Below, piece by piece: positions 1 through 12,168 of a stretch of DNA of 64,000 nucleotides (positions are counted from its first letter, which is position 1; the number at the start of each line of letters is the position of its first letter). Position numbers and translations under genes: made by a program. The notes under the pieces are model-generated. The model worked only from the letters and a program-made list of their open reading frames with translations, was not told the origin of the DNA and did not search any database. Source of the stretch: Nigrospora sphaerica (Eukaryota; Ascomycota; Sordariomycetes; Amphisphaeriales; Apiosporaceae); the NCBI GenBank assembly GCA_018287875.1, contig JAGVVL010000018.1:2348501-2412500 (forward strand), given 5' to 3'.

Positions 1-619
1 CAAGCCCATCAAAGGCATTCTGAAGCAGCCCAAGGACTCGTTTCCCGAAGAGCCCAACCCGGTGCGCGAGGGCGTCGCGCCTCACAAAGACGACAAGACC
101 AAGGCTGACGCGCCTGCCGGCGCCAGATGGACCAAGATCAACCGGAAGCTCGTGAACCCCGAGGCCTTGACGATTGGGAAGGAGAGGTTCGAGGTCCGGG
201 ATGACTTCGTAATCGTCCTCCGTGTCTTGAGCAAGGAGGAAATCCAGCAATACGCCATTGCCACGGCGCAGCTTAGGGGTAAGTCCAAGCACGGCACGTG
301 GGTCGATGGCAGTTCAGCTACTAACTCGGGCACAGAGCGGCGCCGTAAGGAGTATGAGCGGGAAAACGGAAGCAGCCACGACGATGATAGCCACCGCGAC
401 TATGATGACGACGAGCGGCGAAGACGGCACCACCGGCGAGACTATGATGATGACCGCGACTCGGATTGGGAACGCCACCGCCGGCACCGACGTGACGGCG
501 ACGACGACGCCCGGGCTCTGGAGTATGGCGAGCCCAGCAACCACTACCACCCACGATCCTTCCGCGACCGGGAGAGGGAGCGGGACATGGCACCGTCCCG
601 CTCGGACAACAGGCGGTAA
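1..619 (+). CDS. DUF8035-like fungal protein, 3' end (partial)
   Basis: The open frame enters from the left edge (frame 2) and ends at TAA 617-619, giving the last 186 residues. It carries a conserved block that includes REGVAP, ARWTKI, LVNPEAL and FVIVLRVL, followed by KEEIQ. I associate this block with the fungal DUF8035 domain, from memory of the family. After it comes a charged, low-complexity tail of Asp, Arg, His and Glu (about the last 90 residues) that is likely disordered. One intron is called at 279-335 (57 bp): donor GTAAGT, branch-like CTAAC at 321-325, acceptor CACAG. Removing it joins ...TAQLR to ERRRKE. The intron is a multiple of three and has no stop, so its retention would keep the frame. 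The N-terminus lies outside the window and the function is unknown. Confidence 0.7.
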   Translation, partial: KPIKGILKQPKDSFPEEPNPVREGVAPHKDDKTKADAPAGARWTKINRKLVNPEALTIGKERFEVRDDFVIVLRVLSKEEIQQYAIATAQLRGKSKHGTWVDGSSATNSGTERRRKEYERENGSSHDDDSHRDYDDDERRRRHHRRDYDDDRDSDWERHRRHRRDGDDDARALEYGEPSNHYHPRSFRDRERERDMAPSRSDNRR

Positions 620-2213
620 GATGGCGGCGCAGCCTTGGTATCTTTTCTCAGTCGTTTCTTTCTCCTGGCGATACGAGGGGGTTTTGTCGGCCCGGTAGGA
701 TGAGGAATGTTGTACGAAGTCATGTAGCAGATGAGACGATCTGTCAAGCATATTGTATGATGAGCGGCATCAAGCTATGGAATTTGCGAGCCTAGATTAC
801 TTATGATACCTCTTTTCTTTCTACACGTTATTTTTTTACCTGCGTTACGCACACACTTGCACCTAACGCGGGCAGCCGCAATTGCCCTGTTTTCGAGCAC
901 CCTTTGTTTTCTAAGCCCACTTGAAGCGGCTACCGGCGCTTGTGCAGGCAGGCGGCCTTGCCGACGGCAAGATGCTTAGCCCGGGGGGGGGACCAGGCCG
1001 CTTGGCCGCATTATCGCGGTGCGGGAGGCGGCCAGCCGTGAAAGGTTGGGGCGACGGAGCGACGTCGATGAGGATCGGATGACGGAGCTGTGTCACCCTC
1101 AGACTCGTCTCCCCGCTCCCTCGTCTCGGAGGCAGCGGGACGCGTTGGGTGACGCAGGGAGGCAGAGACCCAGATGCCCCGCGGGTGCCCCGGCCCCCCG
1201 GCCCATTTGGTGGTCGGGCCTCTATCAGCCATGTATCTATCTACCACACCCTTTTTGCCGAGACCGGCAGGTTAGCAGAGCAAAACGCCCGGGCCAGTGG
1301 GCGGCGGCGGGCGCCCAAACTCTCGCCACCCCCTCCTTTTCTGTTTCTGATGCTCGAGAAGAGGGATGGGTATGGGCCCCTCCCGGGCACCAAGTTCGAG
1401 TACCGGGCCCCAAGATGGCCGAGAGGTGGGATGGGATTCTCCCCCGCGGTTACGGAATGAAAGGGGTGGGCGTTTGTTTCTCCTCGCTCTCCCCGTTTGT
1501 ACTGCCGTCTACTTGGCATAAAATATACATACTCTGCAACCATCCTTGGTAGGGGTGTGAATCCTTTTAGAGGGGGAGGCGTGTATCTGTGAGTGTGCGT
1601 ATGTTGGTATATTCGAGTACTTGGTATATGCGGTCTCGACCCTCGCCGAGGTGGGCATCCCTTTTGTTTCCTGCGGATCGGCGACGTGCCCGATGGGCCT
1701 GCTGGTACGTACGGTGTAGTGGTATATAAATCAGTTACCTAAGCTAGTAGGTAGGCGAGTACGTGTGGTCCTTGTGCATGAATGGCGTAAACTTTGATCT
1801 GCTGCCTCGGAACTTGTCAAGACCCCGGCGTAACCAAGTAGGAGAGGGGGGTTGGGAAATCCGCAAAAAGTACCAAGCATGACGGATGGAATGGTATGGA
1901 CAACGGCGGTCGAAGGGGCGGCGCGTGTGTAGAGCGCGCCTTGGACTTTATTTCCGTGAGGGCCCCGGGCTCGAACACGCGCTACCCCCCCTCTAATCCA
2001 CCTTCCTCTCTCTTTCCCTTCGGCCGGAGAGGTTGGTAGGTTGCTTGTGCTTTACCGCCGGAAGAGCTACTGCTTATGAGGGAGGAGAAGAGGCAGACAC
2101 GTGGAAAGCTGCAGCGGGCCGGGAACACGACGTGGCAGCACGGCAGATCGATCGGCAGGCCCTGTAAACCCGTTTCTGTCGAATACGACAGATACGACAG
2201 ATGGCGGGGAGGG

Positions 2214-2262
2214 CATCAGGCAGGGCAGGGCAGGGCAGGTAGGACAGGGCAGGGCAGATCCG
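2214..2262 (+). repeat. Degenerate (GGGCA)n minisatellite
   Basis: Imperfect tandem copies of a five-base GGGCA/GGCAG unit, interrupted near the middle. The tract lies inside the gene-free interval and has no coding context. Confidence 0.7.
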
Positions 2263-2458
2263 GAACAGGGCAAAGACGCAAGCAGGACAGAGGAACGCAA
2301 GTAGGGAAGGGACGCAAAGCAGGGGGAGGAGGGGGATGGTTGACGTGATGCTTCGCTGGCGATCCATGTAGATGTGCCGGGCCACGAATGGGTAGGCCAA
2401 GGGGACGAGGCGCAAGAAAGACTAGGCCGTACCGCTTCGTCTCAAAGGTCGGGTCACC

Positions 2459-2481
2459 GGGGGGGGGGGGGGGGGGGGGGG
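2459..2481 (+). repeat. Poly-G tract, 23 G
   Basis: An uninterrupted run of 23 G, followed 14 bases later by a run of 10 A at 2496-2505. This is the longest homopolymer in the window. It can form a G-quadruplex, and the exact length may reflect assembly or sequencing error. Confidence 0.9.
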
Positions 2482-5400
2482 CGCTGAGGAGCACCAAAAA
2501 AAAAAGGCTTCCTTCGCGCGCCCCTCTCCGATGCAAGTCGAGGTGTCCCGGGACTCAGTCCCCGTTCTTTCAAGGCGGGCACGTCCTGATTGCGTGGCTC
2601 CTCTGGTTCGGGAAGTTAAGTTATTTCGGTTGGTTCTCGTATGTCAGGTACTTCTTTCTTTTATTCCCGAGGCTCGCTTTCGGCACGCACGCGCGACGAG
2701 GGGTCCCCATTAAATGGAGGGGCAACAGCTGCCGCGGGTCTAGCCCACGCAAACAGAACCACCAACGTGATACTGGACGACGGCTGTCGCTCTTCGCCCG
2801 CAACCCTTCGACTACATCCTCCGTTTTTTTTTTGTTTTCCTACTCACTGACCGCCCTCGACCCTCCCCGAGGCCACCGGGCCAACGAAACGCGTCGATAG
2901 GCATGGTGCGCCCCATATAGGTCTCTTTTTTTTCGCCCCTTCCCCCTCCGGATGGGACGCGGAGGGGAACCAAACGACGCGGTGCAAACTAGCCTGAAAC
3001 CTCGGGGAAAACGTCGAAAGAGAGATGGAGAGAGGAGGTTGAGAGGGTCAGAGAAGTGCCACCAGCCCACCCCTACGTACTGCATACCCACGCTGATTTT
3101 CGGCAGTTGATGACCCCCTCCACCCTTCCCATGTCCGGCCGGGCCCAGACAGACAGTTGACAAGTGCCGCTGTCCACATGCCGGGGCGGGAAAGTGCCCT
3201 TGTTCATTCTCCAAGGGGGGGTGGGAGGGGTGGGCTGCCTCTCGTCCTTTCCCGCCTTGTCTCTTTCCGTCTCTCTCCCTCTCCACGTTTTCCCTCCGGA
3301 GCAAAGGAACGGGCGCACGAACCGCAACGTACACGCGTATGCACGAAAGAGCGGAACCCTCCCTATCCCTCTTTTCTGTTTCGATTCTCTCGCCCTGCCT
3401 TTCGGCCCGCCCCTCCCCGATTCCCATTGGCAATCTTGTTGTCGAGCCGCGCATCTATTGGGAAACTGGCGGTAGAGGCCGAGGTCACCCCCCTATCTGT
3501 CTCATTCTCCAACGCCGCGGGTATATCCGCCCACTGGAGTGGGTAACGGGGCTTGTGTTTTCGACGTCGCTGGCTTGATTGAACTATGGCGCCACGGGGA
3601 AGAGGTAGGGGGTGAGCAGTCCCCTCCGCCCCCCCCCAAAAATAGGGGCAACGGGGGAAGGGGAAATCAACAGACAGCCTACAGGGGAGACCCGGGGGTA
3701 GCTACGGCTTCCCGAGTGTGCGAACAAGCCTACTCCTGTGCCCATACGGGGGGGGCTGGGTGTTGATCCTCTCCCCGAGGCTTGGGGGGGAAGAAGCGAA
3801 AGACCAAGCCAGGCGAGGCCAGGGTAGCTGGACGTCCCCGTTACTGCGCCCGCCCGTCTCGCGACGTCGTCGCGGAGCTCAAGGGGGAAACTTTGAGGGG
3901 GCAGGGCGCGCCTCGTCTGTACTCGTCGCTGTTGGCGACGATGCTTGAGATGTCTTCTGGCTCTCGCCATGCTCCGCAGCCATCCGCTACGCGCGCTGGT
4001 AGCTTGCGAGGGAAGGCGGCGGGGGCGGGCCATCTGCATCGAAGCCACGCTCACGCCGGCGTAGACGTTGCGGCTCTTGGGCAGGCGCCGGCCGCTGCGA
4101 AGATGATATCAGCCGAGTGATTCGCGCCGGGTAGCCTGATGCTTTGCGTCGCCGCTCTCTGACTTGCAGATATCCAGAGAGTCTCGACCTTGCCTCGGCG
4201 TGGGTGGGAAACACGCATTACCGCTCCCTCATGCCTAGACTTCGGTCACTTCTGATCTGCTCGGTATAGTACTCTGGTGAGTTCGAGGATCAAGGCTCAG
4301 CATGTTCGGACCTCGATGACGAACCTGCCCGGCATGAAAAGATGAAGCAGAGACACGGGGTGGATGAGCCGAGTTCAGTTTCCACGCTGAACTGATCTTG
4401 TTTCGACTGGGTGTATAAGAGCTGGCCACGACCACTCGCCACAAATTCTAAGTGAAAAGGAGAGAAGAGCCGGGGCGATGGGAGGGAGAGACATGCCGAA
4501 GTCAAACCAGTCAAGAGCAACTAGTCAACGAGATTCCCTGGAGGCTCAACATACAGCGTACAGCAGTCTAGAACTCGTCATAGTTCTTTCTGGGCAAAGT
4601 GGGCGATACAAGCGTTGCTTGATGAAATGGCTCGCTGTTATGACTTCCCCTGTGGTGTGTTGGTGCAAGATAGTAAGGCCGGGCTTCACTGCCGTTACCT
4701 TCTCCGTGTTGACCATGTCAGGGCTCTCGTCAATGTGATGTCAGGCATTGAGACATGTGCGAAGATGTCATTCTACGCTATAAGATGCTAGATGATCAAA
4801 GTATATGGCCTGATTCAATAGTCTTTCGTGGCCAAGTCCCAACTACCCTGCGGACTCCTACGCTCGACCGGCACGACTCCTAAGGACGCCGTTTGGCCTT
4901 GTTGATATTGACTACATTTGTATCTCACACTCCTCGTCGTGGCATTCTAATTACGGCGGGTCTCATCCTGTTACGCGGCGTGGCATGGGGCGCAACATTA
5001 CTTTTTGATATGTCTATATACGCCACCGGGCCAGCCCCGTTGACGCCCTCGAACGGGAACGAGTCTTGCTAGTTCCCCGGCAGCCGGTTCTTGAGGTCTG
5101 AGAGTTCGCGTGCGGCCGTTTCTGCCCCGGCATGTTCGCTCACCGACCCTGTCTGAGACAAACCGTCGGCGCGTGGCGAGCCGCCCACTTTGCCCGCTGC
5201 GGCGGCGGCACGACGCCTCGTCACGAGAATAGCCCGTGTCTCAGTCACCCTCCGGGGCCGCGGCGGGAGGGGAAAAGGGGGCGAACCGGGGACGAACCAA
5301 GGCCGCCACGCCGTCACCAAGAGGCGCAGCCGACGTTGTCGTCGTCGAGCCTACAACACGCGACGTCGCCTCGGAAAACCGCCATCGAACCGTGCAGCGC

Positions 5401-6400
5401 GGTTGTCGGCACCGCCTTCTTCCTCGAGCCACCGGCTGTGCGTTATCCCCCTTTCCCCGTGGCCGGCGGACCGGAAGGGTTCCCTGGGCGTGAAGGACGG
5501 ACCCCCCGAGCGCGCGACGGGCCACATACCCATGGCGAGCCGGGGAGGGGGAGAGGATCGCCCTTCCCCCCTCTCCTTCCCCTTCGAGCTGCGACGGCGA
5601 AGGCACAGCCCAAGGGCTGCGGTCCCGAAGGGGTCGCGTTGGGCCGGGTTCCAGGTGCGAAAGACACGGGTCGATCCATCGTTGCATTACAGGCCAGCAG
5701 GCCCTCGTCCGCTACGACGTCGTGCCTACCGACGCGCCGGCTCTCTGTCCCCGTGTCTGACCTATTCCTCTCCCTTCCCCCCCCCCGGCGGAGTCTGCCT
5801 GAGACGCGGAGAGCGGCTGGCCATGATACGACCCGTGGACTCCCTGGTGCGACGTGCCTGGCGCGGGCATCCATCGCGTGCCGCTGGGCCACCCAGCGCA
5901 TTGGTCCGCCGGACCGCCGCCGGCAACGCAACGGAGAGGGGGGAGGGAGCCGGAGTCAGCCAGAGGGAGAGAGAGGGGGGGGGGGGGCTATAGGACGCGT
6001 CGTTATTGCTTTTCTTTTTGGTCTTTCTTTCTTCTTCCCTCTTCCCTGTTGTCTCCCCCCGCCCATGGCTCGGGGATACGCGTCTGGGCAACGAGTTATT
6101 GTTTCATTCCCAGCCACCGGCCCTGCAATCTCTCTCGCTGTGGCCTCGTTCTTTGCGCGTCTGCAGTGACAGAATTACTGCTTCGGGCGAACTCGTCGTC
6201 GTGACCGGCCGGGTGGGGCACTCGCTGTCAAAATTGGGAAAGACAGGGAAAAACCCACGGCGAGCGAGGGGGGGGGCCCGGCCTGTTTCCGTCTGTGTCC
6301 AAAGTGGGTATTCTGCCATTCCAATTCTCGTGCGCTTCCTCACTCTCCACTGTCACATCCACCCGTCATCACCCTGTCCCTTGTTCATGTCGTCGTTGCG

Positions 6401-6416
6401 CCCCCCCCCCCCCCCC
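6401..6416 (+). repeat. Poly-C tract, 16 C
   Basis: Sixteen consecutive C. It is followed about 40 bases downstream by three copies of an eight-base unit (TTCCCTGT) at 6454-6477. Confidence 0.9.
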
Positions 6417-6453
6417 TTGACCGTTGTCGGGCCTGTTCTGGTCTATTCCGTGG

Positions 6454-6477
6454 TTCCCTGTTTCCCTGTTTCCCTGT
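6454..6477 (+). repeat. Eight-base tandem repeat, three copies
   Basis: Three direct copies of TTCCCTGT in a pyrimidine-rich stretch of the gene-free interval. Confidence 0.8.
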
Positions 6478-9400
6478 CGCCCCGTTCTTCTTTCCGGCCA
6501 GGTCAGGCTGCGCTCCGTAGTGCCCGGCTCCCTGCCTGCCAGTGCCTCTCTTTCTCATTCCCAAAGGACCCCCAGACTCGATCCCCGATACCGTCGTCGA
6601 CAGGAAACCCACTCCGCCCTCAACGTTCAACCACGTTCCTCCTCTCCACCCAGCGCCCCCCATCGCCGGGGTGGATGGTCATGGTCAGCCTGTTGCTGCT
6701 AGGTGAGTACCCCGGTCGAAATGGTCCGCAGTGCTGCCCTGGCCCGCCCCTGGTTTTGCTCGCTCTTTCTCTTTCCCTCCTCCTCCCTCCCCCTCTCTCT
6801 CCCTATCCCAGTGCCCACCCTGCTCATTACGCTTTCGCTCCCAGGTACTTGCTGTAGGTACTCAACTGACGGGCCTTCAGTTCGGCAACGCCCCCCCAGG
6901 CCCAACCCGGGTCCCAATGCAAACGACCTGGTGGCACGTGGGGGTTTCCCTGTCCCGGCCCAGGGATCATGACTATGTATGTGATGATGTACGCGTCGGA
7001 GACAAAAGATCGCAGGAGAAAGTAACCCGCGGGGCGCGAGGGGACGTTCTCTCCCTCTCTGTCACCTCGCTTCGCTGCAGGAACGACGGCCGCCCGAATG
7101 CAACCGTCTCGGTCCCAGACTTGCGCGACTCTCGGTCGCGTCATGCCTCGGCCGGAACTCTGTTCACGCGTCGTGAGACGGCCGCAAGCCCGCACGGCAA
7201 GTTCCCTCTCGCGCGCCTGGAACGAAAACGGGCAGGCAGGGCGGAGAAGGGCCAGTGGAGCCGATGGCCAGGCGTCATCCCTCTGTTCCCACCACAGGCC
7301 GCGCGCCCGACCGGGGGGGAGGGTGTCGCTATAGCGTCACGTCAGTTGCTCTTCCCTGTTCGTTTCTCCTGCGTGAGAGCCGCTCCAAGGACCCGGAAGA
7401 AGGGGCGAAGGGCCCCAAAGAGGATTTCCTTGTACCTGCTGGTATCCCTCACCCGTTGCCCGTCGGTAGCATTTGTGTGCCCCCCCCCCCGGGTATTGCA
7501 AGCCATGGCTACCCGATGGAACGGCCGCGGAAACTCGAGTCGTTACAAAGCATATAGTCAGAATCGAACCCGAGGGGTGGCAGTCACCCCCAACTTGCCC
7601 CGTGGGTTGCTGTGGCACACGCACACATACCACACCGGTACCACCGCTGAACATATTACCACTTACAGACTAAGCGTTCACACCCTCATCTCCTCGCTCC
7701 TTCTGCAAGCAGAGTGGCAAGCCGGGGGACTGTACGAATGCGCACGTACTTGCTCGCACACCTTGGTGTGAGTACTGGGGGGGTTGCCCGGAACCGCAGG
7801 GGGAGAAAGCCTGTAGCGAGCAGGGGGAAACAAGGGAATTGGCCCGGGGTGTAGCAGGCGTGCCTCGTCCTGCTGCACACTGGGCTACCATGACACCGTG
7901 ACATCGTCAGCCGGTCCGCAAACATTCGATGCCTTACTCGTTCTTGCTGCAAGGCTCAGGAGGATCTTCACTGCCTGCTCTTTTCGAGCAGGGCAATGCC
8001 CAGGACGATCCCCCCCCCGCGCGGAACAAGGCCTCGTCGCCTTTCTCCGAGAAGCTCCCCTGTTCCTGCGTTCAATCTGGCCGCAGCAGGGACACGCACC
8101 CGGAGTGGAGGGGGCGGTACCGGGCACGGCTGAGCGAGACCGGGGCGGTTCGCTTTCTCTCGTAAAGGGCCGTACGAATGGGTGCGTAGTCGTAAGGAAA
8201 AGCCCTTCGATGCGTACGGCCTCGTGTGGGTGATTATTGCGCCGACGGGCTCGCCGTCCCTAGCCCTGCGTGGACGCATGAATCAAAGGGGATGATCCTC
8301 AATCACCAACGGCGGATCGGCTTTTCATCCCAGATCCCACCAGGCCAGCTGCCCTACGAAGAAGTATCACGCCGGGGATGGAGGAGCCGTAAGGCCCTCT
8401 TCACCCCCCCTCGTCCCTCCACCGGGAGCAAGACATCGTCTGCGTACGCATCGCACGGAATTAACCAGCCTGCATGAGGCCATAGCTTTCGCACGCCGGT
8501 GACCTTACGGCGGAACCCCCGGCTGGGCTGTACGCACCTCGCACGCGGCAGGCCTGGGCCCGCGACCGGGGGGGTTGGCGTTATGTACAAGGGCTGGCGA
8601 AATTGGCCGGGGGGGGGGAAGGGGAAGGGGGCCCTCGGTCGGGTAGGCATGGGGAGGGCCAGAAACACACACACATACGTGCCACAGGCACCCACTCTCG
8701 TCTGGGGGCGCGTGTGGATGCCCAAAGCAAAGAGCGAGAAAGAGAGGGAGGGATGTGCAGACGGAGCAGGTCTCGGCCCTGCGCCCATCCCCTCCCTCTC
8801 CCAACCAAGATACGGGACGGCGTGGTTCATCGTTGTCGACAGGAGACGGTTCTAAAAATGACCCTATGGCCATGCCGACGTCCGTCAGCCCATCACACAC
8901 ACGCGCCGACACGCAACCCACGCGCTGACACACGCAACACACGCGCAGTATAAGCTCGGCTTGGAGGTCTCAGCTCACGTACCGATGTGACCCTAGCAAA
9001 CATTGAAATCGAATAGGGAATGCCCGTCGTCAGAAACATAGGCCCCCCCTTAAGCCACCCACCTTCCCCCTTTCGCCGATCTCGAGAGGGCCGGAGAAAA
9101 GAAAGAAGGCACCGAAGGAGGTCACTTGATACGGTCGCGACCCGGTAAGCTTTCCCCGGGGAATGGGGCACATATCAAACCTACGTGATTACGAGTAATG
9201 TAGGCGGCAGATTGGGCGTGCCTGTGTGCGTGAAGCGGCATGGTGGTTGTTGTTTGCCCACGGACGCAAACTTGGACCCGGCAGTTCAGGAAGGGGGCAG
9301 CTCCGACTGGGCATATTTTGGCGTGTGGGCAAACCATGCTGACTGACCCTGCTTGCCCACTTCCAGAGGGGGGGGTTGGAATAGAAGCAGGAGGAACAAC

Positions 9401-10198
9401 TGGGGACGGCCTTTTTTTTTCTTCCTCGCAAGCATGCCTTTCCATGGACATCCGATCCGTCTCCCTCGGCCGATGGGAGATGGGGCCAGGGGTGGGAATG
9501 GGGTGGGCAAGGTATGGGATGGGGTCGTCCCATCCCTTCCCGTCCCCTCTCTCCCGACTGGGGAGGGGAGGGGAGGGGGGAACCAGGACCAGAAGGGCAG
9601 ATCCAAACTGTCGGAATGCGGCTTGCCCAGGATCGTTCATCTCCGGGAAGTGAGATCGAAATACCGTGATCCCCCTCTGTGACTCCGTTTCGAAAAAAAG
9701 GCCGACCCGGGGTGGGCAGAGAGGCGAGGCCAACCCCGGCTCCCAAGCCAAGGCAAGGGAGAGACGAAGATGGAGGATGAGAGGGAGAGAGGGCGACCGG
9801 CCTCCGCCCGGTCACAAACTCCCCCCTCCTACTTCGCAGCGTAGCATTTCCCGACGAGGACGCTGTTTTCGGGCAGGGAACGGTGTCGGGACCGCGAAGG
9901 CGACGAACCTATCTTACTCTTCCTGTTCCTATTCGATCAGGAGTCGATCGATCCACCGGGAAGCAAACCCGCCGGCTGGTCCTCCCTCCCTTTTGCCCGC
10001 CCCCGGGCCGAGGCATCCGTTGCCCGCTTGCTTGTCTGCAAAAGCCTGCGTGATAGTCTCAGAATCTTGTCGAGTCGCGGACAAGCGTGTGTGATAGGGC
10101 GTTTCGGGCGGAGGGAGGGTGGCGTGGGGCCGGGCAGAAAGTGACCAACAGAACACCGAGAAAGTGACAAGATATGTGACGAAGAGAGGGGAAGCGCA

Positions 10199-10202
<4 letters not shown>

Positions 10203-10245
<43 letters not shown>
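10203..10245 (+). repeat. (CA)21 microsatellite
   Basis: About 21 uninterrupted CA dinucleotides. This is alternating purine-pyrimidine DNA, likely to vary in length between isolates. Confidence 0.95.
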
Positions 10246-10247
<2 letters not shown>

Positions 10248-12128
10248 TACGACCAACTATTACTAGACTTACGTATGTACATGGGCAAAGAAGAACCCGA
10301 CGCCATATGCCAAGGCCCCGAGATATCCAAATGACGGGAACTTGGAGGGCCGCGAGGAAGTGGCGTGCCCGCGAACGATGAGTGGCTCGGCTTGGGCTCG
10401 GCGAGGCGGGGCGTTAGCAGACAGAGAAGCTACATCGACCGGTACGACATATGTACCGTATGTACGAGTGGCGGTGGGTGTGGGGGGAGGGATATAAAAT
10501 ATGAAGACATCATCGCGGTGATTGGTAATATTGTTCGACAGACGCCTTCGTCACAGCCCGCATGCCAAAGACCGGCTAGCAGGATGCCTCCCGCGGGCCA
10601 GGCGCCCCCCACGGGCTTTGCATGGCAGACAAGGAGCCAGTGACTGGTCGGGGTGTTTTGGGGGGTGTGGTGGTGCTAATGGTAGTGCTGGGTGGTTGGC
10701 CAAGGGGGGGCGTCAAGAGGGCATCCATCCATCCGGTCAAGGTCATTAAGAAGAAACCCATGCAGGCCTTCAGCCCTTTGGCAACTAGTTGTTTTACGTA
10801 GCAGGTATGACGATTCCTTCTGCTCCTTCTGACGGGACGTCCCCTCCCCTCTTTTTTTTCTTTCTTTCCCTCGTGTAGCGTGACAGGTTCCCATCGGGGG
10901 CTCCCTTCATGGGCTGGTGGTTGGTCCTCGAAGAGGGGGGGAAAGAGGCCCAAGGGGGCTATAATTCCCACGCCACGGCCACGTTTAGCTCCTCGCGGAC
11001 CAGATCGCCGGGTCTGCCCTCGGTCGGTGGAGGGGCCAGGGGGTGTGATCTCTCGCTCCCTCGCTGTCACGCTCTCGCTCTCGCGCCGGGGCGGGGCTTG
11101 TGGGAAACCACGGCGGCGAGGGCGAGAAAGAAGCACCGACCGCACCCCTGGCCGCTCCAAGCGCCACACGTCCCCTCCCCCCGGGGGAGAGATAGATATA
11201 CGACTACATCGTATATACGCGCAGAAACTGCGGTGAGCCCGTCGGGAGAAGGAAGCGTGGGGCGGGGAGGTTGGCAGGCAAAGGAAGAGAGGTAACCAGT
11301 CACACTGCGTACCTACGATGTGGTCAGCCTCGTGTCATGGGCGGCGGGGACGAGGAAAGGGCAGATGATGGCGACTCGGGGCTACTGAGCATGGCTGGAC
11401 GAGCTGATGCCCGGCGGGCATTTTTTGCTTTTTGGCAGCGCCGGCGGCAGACGGGGCGCGTGACCCGGCCTTCCGTCGAGACATTGTTTGCCATGGTCCA
11501 AAGATATTTGGGGTGATGGATGATGCCGCGGGAAACGGCAGTCAGCCGACATCTCGGCTCTCAAGAACTACCACGAACGGCATGGTGTACGATCGGGCAT
11601 GGGTTTGCGTATTGGTAAGGCCCGGGAGCCTAAGACCAGGACCCAGGTGCACCGGGAGTATAGGCTAGCAAGCCTCGCCAGAGGTTCATGTCGGCCCAGA
11701 GGGTTACAGAGACAACAGTGAAGTGACCATACGGGATATCGACCGGAGAATCGTGCTGGAAACTGCTACTGCTGCCGCCCTTGACGACACGGCGTTCCGG
11801 GGGCCCTCCTCTGTGTCAACGCCCCCCGGGCATCACAGGGTCGCATCCATCATCTATCTCGATGGGACCCATGTGTCAGATCTTGGAGCCCTGGCATGCT
11901 GGACCGTCGCGGCGCAGCTCGGCAGCGCCAGAGACATACTAGATCGCGTATGCGTATGTGAATGGTCAGCAGCGACTGGGGGTGGGTAAAACACAAGAAG
12001 TTATCGTTGCGGCTCCGCTATTGCGGCCGCCGCCTCCGTGCTCCGTAGATAGGAGAGGTTGCCAGAGGATGGGTTTGATCCTCTGACCCCTTCGCCGTCA
12101 TCCACAGGCTCCCCCTCTCTCGCCGTCC

Positions 12129-12168
12129 GGAGGCGAGGCGAGGCAAGGCGAGGCGATGCGAGGCAGGA
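12129..12168 (+). repeat. Degenerate (GAGGC)n repeat
   Basis: Tandem five-base units related to GAGGC with one or two substitutions, in non-coding DNA. Confidence 0.7.

Noticed and set aside
5132..6169. 345-codon ORF in GC-rich DNA
   Set aside because: Overlapped by long frames on both strands, with Arg/Pro/Gly-dominated composition and homopolymer-encoded runs; no family features.
7556..7580. tRNA B-box-like sequence on the minus strand
   Set aside because: The flanking bases cannot form a T stem, and no D or anticodon arm is found.
6731..7771. 346-codon ORF
   Set aside because: Same GC-driven pattern; low-complexity leader and no domain.
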